DNA from: Caecitellus pseudoparvulus
Lineage: Eukaryota > Bigyra: Bicosoecida
Reading direction: 5' to 3'
DNA: 64,000 nt
Assembly (NCBI GenBank): GCA_965644315.1
Contig: CBFFRQ010000038.1
Location: forward strand, 248,001-312,000
Program-made: the position numbers and the translations under genes
Notes under the pieces: generated by a model
Database searches by the model: none
The model's input: only the letters and a program-made list of their open reading frames with translations
What the model was told of the DNA's origin: nothing
Shown: positions 43,690-54,268 of the stretch, one piece after another
How positions within the stretch are numbered: position 1 is the first letter of the stretch
Layout: every line of letters begins with the position of its first letter

Positions 43690-44031
43690 TCACATGTCAT
43701 CCAGGCTTTGCTGGGCGACACAGGGCTTGGGAACATACCACTCTGTCATTGGCATGGAGGGAGTAAGCTCACCCAACCACTCTGCAGAATCTGCCGACAC
43801 AAGCTGCTCGTGAAGCTGTAAACGCAGCGCATTGCTTGTTCCAGGGCTATGCGCATGCCTCAAACAGCGTGTGCGGGTTCTCACACGCTCCTGCACAAGG
43901 CCAGCAATGCAGCAGCCTGGCAGGGAGGAGCACGGGCATTTCCTGGTCCAGCCAAGAATGCAGCCGACTACGACAAGCCAACACACGCCTTGCAAAGCGG
44001 CTGTCAGGACTGAACGGCGAGATCTGCACAT
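43690..44031 (-). CDS. Candidate small single-pass membrane protein
   Basis: Two exons (44031-43885 and 43815-43690), split by a 69-nt GT-AG intron (donor GTGAGA), give exactly 91 codons including the stop. The first exon encodes a hydrophobic segment near residues 14-32 (GVCWLVVVGCILGW) preceded by basic residues, then a Cys cluster. The second encodes a sensible hydrophilic tail (LHEQLVSADSAEWLGEL, ending QQSLDDM). Support is only phase-consistent splicing and plausible composition. It sits tail to tail with the JmjC gene (16 bp between stops) and divergent from the next gene. It could be noncoding. Confidence 0.35.
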   Translation of the reverse strand: MCRSRRSVLTAALQGVCWLVVVGCILGWTRKCPCSSLPGCCIAGLVQERVRTRTRCLRHAHSPGTSNALRLQLHEQLVSADSAEWLGELTPSMPMTEWYVPKPCVAQQSLDDM

Positions 44032-44135
44032 TGTGTTGCTTCTCAGCAGAGGCACCAGCACAGCAGTGGCGTTTCTGGCAAGTCAACGCAAGTACATGCC
44101 TTGCCAAACAGCACGCACCGCAGCAGCATACGGAC

Positions 44136-45673
44136 ATGCAGTTCCTTCCAGGAACCCCTGATTTCATCGATAGATTTGCTGCGGATGTTCAGGTGCAGCT
44201 GTGCCTGTCTGAACAGGTGCTGGGCAAGGTTGGCAGCGCCAGCGGAGCGGCGGATGGAGGGCCAGGCGCGAGTGGTCAGGCGGCTTTGCTCTCGCAGCTT
44301 TGGTTTGAGGTCCTCCCATACAACCGCTTCAGCAGTATGCCAGTGTTCTGTGAGTTCACGCGCTTGGTCACGGACCGCCAGTCGCTCGCGCACCTCTTGC
44401 CGCTTGCACCGGCCACGATTTCGCAGCTGAGAAGTCCGCAGCGGCTTCCCCGTTGGTGTCCTTTTCGGGATTGACGCTGGACGGACACAAGCTGTCGTTC
44501 TCGTTCAATCCTTGCACCCTGCAGCCAAGCCATCCAAGCCAGGAGGCCTTTTGCATGCTTGTGTTGCTCGGGAAGTACGCAGCAGTGTCCCCCCCCTTCC
44601 GTGTGTACCCAGCACTGCCCAGCGACCCGGCCCCTGTGAGCCTGCTGCCGGAGGCCATGATACAGCGGCGCCTTGTAGCTCACGCAGCTGCACAGCAGGC
44701 CCTGTCACGCAAAGCTGTGCTGCCACAGCCGGCTGTGGCGGCTTCGCCAGCACCCTTTCTGGGTGACGCACACGCCCCAGCTGCAGCTGACTCCCTGCCG
44801 CCTCAGTCACAGGGCGCACCAGCCGCCAGCAGTGCGCCCCCGACGACAGAATCGCCTGCACCACCCCTGTTCTTGCACGACTTTGGGTCCCTGTTGCAGG
44901 CGGGGGCCATCCCACCGCCTCCGCCCGACCTCAGCTCGTTGCTGGATCCGGAGTACGCCGACAGCCTTGGGCACGGCAGCCAAACTTCCGACGCACAGTT
45001 TCTTCCCAGCGCAGAGGCACAGTCCCTGGTGGCGACGGTTTCGAGCGTGCCGTTCCCTGCCTCGGCTGCGCCTCAAAGTGCTGCGCTGGTGTCCATTCCT
45101 GGCGCGGCCTCAGCTGCTTTTCCCACAGCACCGTCGCTGGGGGTCGTCACAGCGCCACCGGCCCCGCTGCACCAGCGGAAACGAGCAAACAGGGTGGCAG
45201 TGAGAACTCAGCAACTATCATGCCCGCCGAATCCAGGCAGTGCAGGCTTCTTCTCAGCTCTTGGCCCGCCCCCCCAGGTGGCGGCGGACTCTGCCCCCAA
45301 GCCTGGCAAGGTGCGCCGGGTTCAAGGTACATCCGCGGGAGAGAAAGTACCCCCCGGGCTATTGAGGTCAACGCTGGATACAGTTGCCTCGCTCCGCCTG
45401 TGTGACTGGCTGCCTGGGCATGGTGGGGCGGCGGGTGGGGAGGGCTCGGGCAGTGGGACGTCGGCTCCTCACGCAGCTGGCGCGGAAAGTCCAGGGGGGG
45501 TGGATCTGTGGGCAGGGTTGCCAGTGCTCTTTCCAGAGGTCCGGCAGTACCTGGACCGAGGTGGGCCCGTTCGCCAGGAAGTCATTGACTCCCAGCGTGT
45601 TCACATTGCCGCCACACTCAATACCATGGTTGGGGGGCTTGGAGGCGCACATCAGCCATACGGCCATGCCTGA
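44136..45673 (+). CDS. Unknown Pro/Ala-rich protein
   Basis: Two exons (44136-44349 and 44427-45673) with a 77-nt intron (donor GTGAGT, phase preserved) give about 486 residues. The first ~140 residues look globular: TPDFIDRFAADVQVQLCLSE, VLPYNRFSSMPVF, then LTLDGHKLSFSFNP and CMLVLLGKYAAVSPPFRVYP. The rest is low-complexity Pro/Ala/Ser with a basic patch (HQRKRANRVAVR). The last ~70 residues regain helical character. I do not recognise a domain. A nuclear or regulatory scaffold would fit the composition, but this is a guess. The stop codon overlaps the possible start of the next gene. Confidence 0.65.
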
Positions 45674-47915
45674 CAGGGTCCCGCAACGCCACGGTCAATT
45701 CATTATACGTTAGCAAACGATACGCGCGCACAGTCGTTGAGGTGGGGAACGCTTGTGTGTTTGTTGCTCCTGAGGCCGTTGCCGACTGCAGCGAAGGACC
45801 CTTGTACTCGATGGCACGAGCAGCAGGGCCGGTGTCTGGGGTGGGGCACCGCGCACTGCCAGCAAGGCTGGATCTGGCAGTGACAGGGCATGTTGCACCA
45901 CTTTTCCGTGACGAGCGCATGCGTGCGGGTGTCGAGGCTGGGCACGGCCTCATTCCATTGCGGTGTGCGCCAGAGGTGCTGGCCGATCGCCACGATTGCA
46001 GGCACGCCCTGGAATCCTTGCCAGCAAGCAGTGCCGCGTCGATAACACGGCAGAGTATCGATGACCGCCTTGAATGCGAGCGCTGGCGGTACTTGCCCAT
46101 GGACGCAGGCGGGCTGGGGCATCTGGGTGCGTGGAGGAAAGCGAAACGCAGACGAAACTGCACGCGCTCATTGATGGTGTACATGCGCTTGTTGCTACAG
46201 ACGAGCAGGATCCAGAGTCTCACGTGCAGCTTCTCCAAAGTCTTGGCCTGTCTGACCTCAAGCACGTTCAACGCATTGCTGACGTCGGTGTGAGGATGGC
46301 AGCTCGCCCGCCTGCTGCAGGCAGGTACTCCGCTGTGCCTCCAAGCCAGGAGTTGCAGCGGCCAGCAGCAGCTTTGGCGGCGAGTGACAGCGCTGGAAAC
46401 ACACGCGGCAAAGAGTGCTCTGCAGGCAATTATTCTCCCCCGTTTCCTCTCCCCTCCCTCCCTCGTCACTCTGCGTTGCCGGGCAGCTGGAAGCAACACT
46501 TGCTCGTGCAAGCAACAGCACGCAAAGTGAGGCGCAGCCCGCGCCACGAGCACTTCCCCGCCGCCACACCCCACGTTTTCCTTCGCGCTCTTCTCTCAGG
46601 TAGCTGCCAAGCCAGCCATGGAAGTTCTGCTGACCGTGAAGCAGGCAGGCAATGTGCACCTTGCGTTTCTGGCGGAGTCACACCCGTTGCATGCATACTA
46701 CCAGGCCCTCAAAGTGCGTACTTGACCTTGTTTACTTCGCTCCTTGTGTGGCATGTCAAGTAAGTCTGCTCTCTATCCCCGCAGCGTCGTGCGTTGGGCG
46801 GTGCGACACTCTGGCCCGACACGCCTCCTGACATCCCAGCACTGCTGGCCGCCCGCATGGCTGCCCCCGCCGCTTCGCCAGCACCGCCCGTTGTCGGACT
46901 TGTGGACTACAGCGACTCAAGTGACTCGGATGCGGTCGATGAGGCTGCAACCGAGGGCGGTGGGCCCACTGTGCCGCCGCCCCAGCCACAGGAGAAGAGC
47001 GATGCCCTGGCATGGGCTTGGGCGCAGCTGCCCCCCGCTGCTGATCTGAGTCGCCGAGCGCGAGCCATGCTGCTGGAGGCGCCCACACAGTATCGCAGTG
47101 CGGCCACGGCCTTGATCAGTCAGCTGTGCGAGGCAGTGCGCCGCGTTTGGCGTTGCGAGGTGAAACGCCGGCGCGAAGCAGCCAACGCAGTGTGGGGCGC
47201 AGACACAGCGCCTTGGCTAGTGCCACCTGCCGCGTCCGCCGCCAAACGGGCTCTTGAGCTGCCACGTTGCTTGCAGCATGCTGGAGCTCTGGGGCTGCGG
47301 GCACTCGTGCAAGCGGAGGCGGCTGCACTGCCCAGCCTGTCAGCTGAACACGCCGCTGCACTTGGGCAATGCCAAGCGTACGCTGCTGCGAGGCGAGCGA
47401 CGGCAGCCGTAGCTGCAGCCTTAGGAGCTGCCATGGTGTGCGCCTGCAGTGGTGGGTTGGCTATTCGAGGTCGTGCAGTCGGCAGCCGATTCGCCTCCGA
47501 CGCAGGTGGTGGCGGTCTGGCCCTGCCGCCTTGCAGCCGGGGGCAAGTGGAGGCTGTCATCGGCATCAAAGCGAGCGCACAGAGCCAACGGCTGATTGCG
47601 TGCACGCTGGTGTGCGAGCCTGCTCTGCCTGGTTTGGCGGCGGTGGCTGGCGCAGCGGGCGTTGCAGAGGGCAGCGCAGGAGAGCTTGCAGTTGAGGCAG
47701 GCTGGACTGCGGCAGCCACCGCCTCCGACCACAGAAGCAAGAGGGCCCGCGAGGAGGGAAGTGACCAGTGCCTGGACCAGGAGGTGTCCAAACGCGTGCG
47801 CCGGCTGCAGCGTGCTCGGTTGCTTGCAGGTCACTTCAGCGCGGGAGCGAGTGAAACCCCCAGCACAGCTCAAACGGCCACAAGTGAGAAATCACCGTCA
47901 CTGGGCGAAAGTTGA
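45666..47915 (+). CDS. SFSWAP-like splicing regulator (DRY_EERY and SURP domains)
   Basis: Well-placed exons are 45734-46126, 46201-46324, 46487-46526, 46600-46713 and 46785-47915; introns after the first of these are 74, 162, 73 and 71 nt. The N-terminal domain has VGNACVFVAP, LIPLRCAPEVLADRHDCRHALESL and RLECERWRYL, matching the suppressor-of-white-apricot N-terminal (DRY_EERY) domain. A SURP module is assembled across two junctions: LLVQATARK joined to VAAKPAMEVLLTVKQAGN and LAFLAESHPLHAYYQALK. The C-terminus has KRVRRLQRARLLAGHF, like the end of SFSWAP. The family regulates alternative splicing. The first exon is unclear. An ATG at 45666 would join through a 40-nt intron in phase, but it overlaps the previous gene's stop. 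The full model gives about 609 residues, with no RS-rich tail. Confidence 0.78.
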
Positions 47916-48045
47916 ACCCGGTGAATGCAAACCCCTGCAACTCGCAACAGGGCCCAGTTTGCCCGGAGGTTCCTGTGTTGCACTGCAGGGCTTGCCCGGC
48001 CTTGGGAAGTGCCGGGTTTTGGCTGGGCTGGTGCGATTCCCGGGC

Positions 48046-51000
48046 ATGCCGCCGAAAGCCTCCAAGCGCAGGGGCTTGCCCGCCGCCAGCGCCTCGGACG
48101 CCTTCGCACAGCTGGCAAAGGGAGGGCCACTGAAGCTGAAATCTCGTCCATCCTTCCCACAGCTGCCGTCGGCCGCTTTGAGCGCTGCATCCTACGATGA
48201 GGGGGAGGGGGCAGCTGCAAAATCCGCTGCTGCCAACGGTCCCAGGCAAGCGACTCCTGCAGCAGGGTCGCCACGCGGAAAGGGCGAGAAAACTGCCAAG
48301 CCAAGCACTGCATCAAAGACGCCAGCTGCCGCACGACGGTCGGGATCAGCTGCGTTGGGCGAAGGCCGGGCACGCTCCGTTAGCGCCAGCGGGGTTGCAA
48401 GGGCCATGCCTGGAACACCCGCTTCGCCAACGACCAAGACACAGAGCAGGGGATCTGCGGCGAAGAAGTCCAGCTCAACAGTGGATATTTCGCCTAAAGC
48501 GCTCAAGGCGGCTCTTGCAGCGGTGCAGGCCCTGTATTCCTCCGGCACTGTGAGCGGGGAAGTGCTGGCGCTGGCGCTGGGCCACTGGCTCGCTGCGGTG
48601 CAGAGCGGCGAAAGTGCGGCTGGCACCGCAGCGGCCGGGCACTTCTCCATCGCAGGTGGCGGCGAGGGGGCAGTTTCCAAGGTGTGTTTGGGGGATGCCC
48701 CCCTGCGCATGGTGCTGCAGCTGGCGCAGGCCGTGGCAGGTGCGGAGTTTGACCTGCACGGTCGTGATGGCGTTGCCGTTGAGGCCGACACTGCGCGAGC
48801 ACAGGCTGGCCCGGCGGCCAAGCGAGCCCGGAACACCTCGGCAAGCTCTGCCAGCTCCACGCCCCCCTCCCAGCGCCGTGTGCGTTTCTGCACGTTTGAC
48901 CTGTCTGTGCCCGACGCCACCGCCCGTGACGTGGGCACAGCGCACTACATTCTGCCGTACACTGAGCCAGCTGCCCCCAGCACGGCAGAGGAGCTGTTCA
49001 CCATTGGCGGCAAGTTGGTGCAGCCGCCAGTGGCAGAGGCGCAGGGCGCCACGCTGCCGCCCGGAGCAACTGCCCCTGCTGTGACTCCCACGGACTCGGG
49101 GCAATCTGTGCCGGGAGTCACTGGCGCATGTGGCGTGCCCAAGCAGCACCCCTTGAAACGGCCCATGTCCAAGCGCCCCCCACGGTGGGCCAGCTCAGTG
49201 CCCTCAGATGCCTTGGCAGCACTGCCTGTGCCACCAGGTGCTGCGGCCGCCTATGCAGAAAGCACGCTGGTGCACTGCCCCAGTGTGCCAGGTGGGCCCA
49301 CTCGCCGTGCTGCGGCAGGGGCAGTGCCCGCTACACCTACCTCCTTTATGCTGCCACCTCCAGTGGCCTCCACCTGCCCCATCGTCCTGCGTCACCCGCA
49401 AGAGCGCCTTGCAGTGGCGTTGCACGGGGTGATGGAGTGCGCTGCGCCGCTGCGCTCAGGCTTGGAGGGCCGTGGGCGGAGTGCTGCCACGCAAGCATGC
49501 CACGCAGTGGTGCGTGCAGTGCACGACACACTGGCTGCATGGGGACTGGAGCCCCCTGTGTCTGTCGGCAGTGCGGAGCGTGCTGCATCTCGGCGCAGCG
49601 CGAAACGCCCTCGTGCACAGGCAGCCCAATCGGGGCCCCTGCACCGCCGGCTAGCTGCCTCCACGTTCAAATCCGCTGCTCAGACTCTGGCACGAGAAAT
49701 TAGCACCCTCTTTGTGCCTCGACATGCGACTGTCTCGAGTGGGCCGTGGCAGGTGACTGACGTGGCGCCTGCGCCGCTGTTGCTGCCGTTTCAGCAGCGG
49801 TACACGGAAGTCATCAGCTCGCTGTTCCGACACACCTTGCGGCGTGCTTTCAACGGACAGGTGTGGGAAGACGAGTCTCCCTTCATGCAGCTGCACATGG
49901 CGTTGTTGCGGGAGGAGGGCGGTGTGGACGGGGAGGAAGAGGAGACGGGTGGCAGTGGTGACGAGGAGTTCGTGCCAGACGGCAACGCAGCAGGCGCTGA
50001 CGCAGCCTCCACCACCGGCCTGCCTGACTCCACCCATGCAGCTGCCGATTCGTCCGCTGCTACGAGTGACGCCGAGGCGCAGGTGGTGGATTTGGAGGAG
50101 GCTTCCCCAGAGGCCATGGCTGCCATGGCGCAGGTGGAGGCTGCCTGGCTGGCCAGCGTGGCTCCAGATGAGCCCGGCGCCAGCGCAGAGGATGAGGGGA
50201 AGAGCGTGGCGTCGGCCACCAGTGCCATGTCCGCTGCGTCGCGGGCCAAGGTGCCTGGGGCTGGCTCTGGCGTGGGTGTGGGGGGGGGTGCCACGGAGGA
50301 TGGCTCCTACCTCAGCATAGCGGATGGGGAGGTGTTGAAGTACAACAGCGATGACTTGGCGGCGCTGGTGTACAGGGCGCTGCTGCAGCTGCACTGGGGG
50401 CGCTCCGTCTTGCTGCGCATGATCCACCCCCACACGCTGCTGCCCAGCACGGGGGAGGGCGAGGGGGGGTCAGCCCCCCCTCCCGGAGGCAGTGGAGGGT
50501 CGGCCTCCGCCCTCACTCTGCAGCAGTGCGTGGACCGGGCCCCCGTTCAGGACCTGGCCACGGCGTACGAGTTCTGCGTGGGGCACATGTTCCTGCAGGA
50601 GTTGCTGACGGCGCCCAGTGTCATCGCGGCAGTGGAGGGGGGGGGCGACGCATGGACCACCCTGCAGCGTCTGGGTGCGCATGTCATTGCCTGGGGTTTG
50701 GTGGAGGAGGGGCATGCTGGCGCCTTTGCAGACCTGCTGGCGCTGGGCAGGCAGTTGTCAGCAGAGGAGGAGACGGTGCGGGAGGTGCTGGCGTGTGTGG
50801 CGCCCACCCTCACGCGGCACCACCGGGCTCTCGCGCGAGCCCGAGCAAATTCCGCATCTCGCCGGCGCAAGGGCTCAGCCCGTGGCGGCAAGTCCTCTGC
50901 CCGGGCCTCCATGGCGGCTTCCAACTGGTCCCTCGCTGCCATGCCCAGTGCCAGCGACTCGCCGGGTCAGGGTGTGGCGGCTTCCCTGCTGCGCCCGGCA

Positions 51001-51423
51001 GAGGGCACCTTTGACGCTGCCTCAAACACCTGGCGTTTCGGGCGTTACACCGGCCTGTCAGTGACGGCAGCACAGCTGCACGCGGAGGAGCTCTTCCTGT
51101 CAGCCCCGCACCGCTTCCAGTACCCCAAGCTGGCGTGGGCCAAGCCCTGGCTGGGCATGTCGTTGGAGGAGCTGGCGCAGCTGACTGGCCAGTGCGAGGA
51201 GGAGGAGGAGGAGGAGGAGGAGGAGGAGGGGGGTGACACGGTGCACCTGTTGGGTCTGTCGGGGCTGGGGCAGATGATGCAGAGCGGCGCCGTGCCCCCC
51301 CCTGGCCATGGGTCCAAGGTCCCGAGCAGCCCACCTCGTGTTGGCGGAGCGGCGCAGGGGAAGGGAGCGCAGGCCAGTGCTGCAGTGCCGCCTTCTCCTG
51401 TTGCGTTTCCATTCTCGGGTTGA
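48046..51423 (+). CDS. Large unknown protein, nuclear-like composition
   Basis: A single exon of 1,125 codons starts MPPKASKRRGLPAAS. The first ~150 residues are basic and Ser/Ala/Pro-rich. Ordered-looking blocks lie at about 145-270 (SPKALKAALAAVQALYSSGTV onward), 580-640 (VAPAPLLLPFQQRYTEVISSLFRHTL) and 765-920 (LKYNSDDLAALVYRALLQLHWG, LATAYEFCVGHMFLQELL). Near the C-terminus are NTWRFGRYTGLSVTAAQLHAEELF and a run of 10-11 Glu encoded by GAG repeats at 51197-51228. Several basic KRPR-type patches suggest a nuclear location. I recognise no family. Frame continuity over 3.4 kb makes it a real gene. Confidence 0.72.
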   Translation: MPPKASKRRGLPAASASDAFAQLAKGGPLKLKSRPSFPQLPSAALSAASYDEGEGAAAKSAAANGPRQATPAAGSPRGKGEKTAKPSTASKTPAAARRSGSAALGEGRARSVSASGVARAMPGTPASPTTKTQSRGSAAKKSSSTVDISPKALKAALAAVQALYSSGTVSGEVLALALGHWLAAVQSGESAAGTAAAGHFSIAGGGEGAVSKVCLGDAPLRMVLQLAQAVAGAEFDLHGRDGVAVEADTARAQAGPAAKRARNTSASSASSTPPSQRRVRFCTFDLSVPDATARDVGTAHYILPYTEPAAPSTAEELFTIGGKLVQPPVAEAQGATLPPGATAPAVTPTDSGQSVPGVTGACGVPKQHPLKRPMSKRPPRWASSVPSDALAALPVPPGAAAAYAESTLVHCPSVPGGPTRRAAAGAVPATPTSFMLPPPVASTCPIVLRHPQERLAVALHGVMECAAPLRSGLEGRGRSAATQACHAVVRAVHDTLAAWGLEPPVSVGSAERAASRRSAKRPRAQAAQSGPLHRRLAASTFKSAAQTLAREISTLFVPRHATVSSGPWQVTDVAPAPLLLPFQQRYTEVISSLFRHTLRRAFNGQVWEDESPFMQLHMALLREEGGVDGEEEETGGSGDEEFVPDGNAAGADAASTTGLPDSTHAAADSSAATSDAEAQVVDLEEASPEAMAAMAQVEAAWLASVAPDEPGASAEDEGKSVASATSAMSAASRAKVPGAGSGVGVGGGATEDGSYLSIADGEVLKYNSDDLAALVYRALLQLHWGRSVLLRMIHPHTLLPSTGEGEGGSAPPPGGSGGSASALTLQQCVDRAPVQDLATAYEFCVGHMFLQELLTAPSVIAAVEGGGDAWTTLQRLGAHVIAWGLVEEGHAGAFADLLALGRQLSAEEETVREVLACVAPTLTRHHRALARARANSASRRRKGSARGGKSSARASMAASNWSLAAMPSASDSPGQGVAASLLRPAEGTFDAASNTWRFGRYTGLSVTAAQLHAEELFLSAPHRFQYPKLAWAKPWLGMSLEELAQLTGQCEEEEEEEEEEEGGDTVHLLGLSGLGQMMQSGAVPPPGHGSKVPSSPPRVGGAAQGKGAQASAAVPPSPVAFPFSG

Positions 51424-51549
51424 CTCGGCTCCCGCACCGTGCTCGCCAATGGCGCATCTGCCAAAACCGTTTGAAAATGTACCTGCGTGCGACGTCCTGT
51501 GTGCGCCATTCTGCCAGTTCCCTGCTTCGTTGCGCTCAGTGTGTTCGAC

Positions 51550-53189
51550 ATGGTTGCTGCTCGGCCAGCTCGTGCGGTGGTGCACCTGGCCCGGACGGCC
51601 CCCGCAGCAAAAGGCGAGGCTCTCGGCGCAGTGGCCACCCCATCACTGTGTGTGGATGAGGCTGCGTTGCGTCGCAACGTTGCTCGGGCTGTGGCCATTG
51701 CGAAGGCCGCAGGGAGCGCCACCATCCGCCCCCATGTGAGGGGAAACGCGAGCGAAACGCCTGTCTTGCCAGGCGCGCCACTCCCCCCCCTGGCAACCGA
51801 TGCAGATCAAGTCTTGCAAGAGTGCAGACCTTGCTCGCATCATGGTGAGAGCGGTCACTGTATACTGTGCACGTGCTTGGCGGCCGCTGCACTGTCGTTG
51901 GCCTGCTTGGTGTGCAGATTGAGGCTGGGCAAGGCGTCATCTCAGGCATGTGCTGCCAGAAAGTGGTGGAGGCAGAGGCCATGGTGGAGGGCGGCATTCA
52001 CGACGTCTTCCTGGCAAACGAGGTCATTGGAGAAGACAAGGCCCTCAGGCTGGCTGCGCTGGCCGCTGCTCCGCACCACGCTGCTGTGTCTGTGGTTGTG
52101 GACAGCGAGCTGGGCGTGCAGCAGCTGCAAGCTGCAGCCAAGGCGAACCAGGTCGTGCTGGGGGTGCTCGTGGAGGTGGACGTGGGCCAGGCCCGCTGTG
52201 GTGTGGCTGACGCAGCAGCGGTGGCTGCCTTGGCCCAGCACGTGGCCAGCGCCAGCCACCTGCGTTTCGTGGGCGTGCAGGCGTACCACGGCGCAGCGCA
52301 GCACATCCGCCACTGGGCGCAGCGTGCCGAAACCATCAAGGGCGTCGTGGACATCGCTACGTCTTGTGTGACTGCCTTGCAAGAGGCTGGCCTGGTGTCA
52401 GCTGACTTGTCCCTGCCACCATACACACCACCAGAGGGAGTGCTGGCGAGCTGCAGCATTCCGCCAGACACCACGCTGCGAGTCACTGGCGCAGGCACCG
52501 GCACCTTCCCCTTGGAGGCAGCATCAGGCGTGTTCACAGAGCTCCAGCCAGGCAGCTTCATCTTCAATGACGTGGACTATGCGCGCAATGAGGCGTGGGT
52601 CAGCGGCACGCACCTGCCGCAGTTCCCCTTTGCCACGGCGGCCATCGACTCAGCGCTCGCAGCGGTGCCTGTGCAGAGTCAGCCTGCCCTGTTGGGGGAG
52701 GGTGCAGAGGAGTCCCTGGCAGTGGGTGAGGCCCCAGGCAGCGGCGAGGAGTGGGGGCAGCTGTGGGAGCACAGTTTGTTCCTGCTAGCCACGGTGATGA
52801 GCCGCAATGTGCAGGGGGGCTACGCAGTCCTGGACTGCGGCATGAAGGCGCTGTCTGTGGACTCCGGCCAGCCAGTGCTGGCGACGAGTGTTGCAGGGGC
52901 CCGCCGAGCGGGTGCCAGCGGCGCGGGGGCAGTGTTTGGAGTGACAACGGACGAACACTCCACAGTGCTGGCTGTGGATGCGGAAGGTAAACGGCTGGCG
53001 GGGCAGGCAGCCGAGGAAGTGCTGCCAGAGCTGGGCAGCAAGGTGCTGCTGGTGCCGTCTCACTGCGACCCCACTGTGAACCTGCACGACTTCATCGTGC
53101 TGTTCACTTGCCCTGCGGAGGCGAGTGACCCGATGGCCTCCCAAGTGCAGTCAGTGGTGCAGGTGCAGGCCAGGTCTCCTGGGTACTGA
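51550..53189 (+). CDS. D-threonine aldolase-like PLP enzyme (fold type III, alanine racemase N-terminal domain)
   Basis: Three exons (51550-51735, 51806-51844, 51918-53189) join in phase to about 498 residues, with introns of 70 and 73 nt. Splicing builds the RPH-x-K motif (IRPH joined to IKSCKSADLARIM), with Lys64 as the PLP-binding residue. GMCCQKVVEAEAMVEGGIHDVFLANEV, VLVEVDVGQARCGV, FVGVQAYHGA and GAGTGTFPLE follow, typical of the family's TIM barrel. The C-terminal metal site reads VPSHCDPTVNLHD. This resembles D-threonine aldolase more than D-serine dehydratase (DSD1), though both share the fold. It would act on D-amino acids using PLP and a divalent metal. An extra insertion of about 35 residues lies near 52665-52770. 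The exact substrate is unknown. Confidence 0.88.
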
Positions 53190-53334
53190 AGTGTGTGCAT
53201 TGGAGCAGGAACTGCAGCACCAAGCACAAGAAGAGTATGGGTCAAAGCAAAGCAAGCAATGCAGCAAAGAGCGCCCAGCCTGGTGTGGCAGGCTGACGAA
53301 CAAGGCGCTGGGGGAGACAGACGCGGTTGGTGAA

Positions 53335-53943
53335 TCAAAAACGCTTTCGGACGGGCGCAGACAGCCGGGTGGGCACGTGCTGCAGCCCCCACATGGGGGA
53401 GGCTCCCAGTACAACTGTTCCAGACACTTGCACTGTTTCTCCGTGGAGGTTTTGTCCACATTCATGGTGCACAACGCGCGCAGCGCCGCCGGGCCCAGGC
53501 ATGCAGGTACTGCGCTTCACCTGCACAGTGAGGCGCTCCGCACCACTGGCGGCGTCACACGCTCCTGCAGAGAGAAGAAGAACAAGCACATGCGTGTAAA
53601 ACGTTGGTCGATGTGAAGCGGCTTGGCGTGGGAATGGCAGGGCACGCACGGGAAATGACGCCAAAGTTAGCTTCCTTCCCCAACGGTGAGTACTGCGCCC
53701 CATCCCCGCTTGCTTCTGAGAAGGCCGCTGCTAGAGTGGCTGCTGCGCTCTGCAGGTGCAAAGCATGCTGACAAGGGCCAAACGTATGCTTGCGCATGGA
53801 CGGGCCGGCTGTGTACGTCAAGGGCGCGTGGTGAGGTGGGGCAGCCCGCACGCGGCGTGGCACGTGCACTGTCACGCACCCTGGGCGCTGACCGCGGCGC
53901 ACACGGCCAGTACTGCAACCAATGCAACCGATTTCCACATCAT
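53335..53943 (-). CDS. Small secreted protein, hidden by introns
   Basis: Three exons (53943-53880, 53808-53650, 53564-53335) join in phase to exactly 151 codons including the stop. The introns are 71 and 85 nt, both with the window's favoured GTGCGT donor, and the second ends in a strong pyrimidine tract plus CAG. The first exon encodes a classic signal peptide, MMWKSVALVAVLAVCAAVSA, with cleavage likely after the Ala. The mature part of about 130 residues has four or more Cys (GPCQHA, ACDAAS, STCMPG, HECGQN) and ends in a basic APVRKRF. No family is recognised. A secreted or vacuolar-lumen protein with disulfides is inferred. Exon 1 is only 64 nt, so no long open frame reveals it. Confidence 0.65.
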
Positions 53944-54268
53944 GGTGAATGGGGGAGCACCGAGCGGCTTCCTGGCGCAGGCGCTGCAGCTGTGACGGGT
54001 GGGTCACTTGGCAGAGGAAACGGAAAGGCACTGCACTGTCCAATGCAAGGAACAGCCGTTGATAGCGTTGAAACAGGCACGCCGGAGATCGATGTATGCG
54101 GCAATGTTCATACTTGATTGTCGTGCTTCTCACTCACTGTTGCATTCGAAATTTGCCTGAGGGGCATTGTCCTCCTGCGGCACAAATCACGCTTCCCTCC
54201 CGCACCAGGAATGCACCCCGGCACAAGCGGAAGCCCACCGCGCAGCTGACACAGGGATAGCGGACGGC
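53944..54268. promoter_or_regulatory. Divergent intergenic region
   Basis: This 325-bp region separates the secreted-protein start (minus) from the first kinesin start (plus), so both promoters are expected here. I see no coding content or repeat. Confidence 0.45.
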
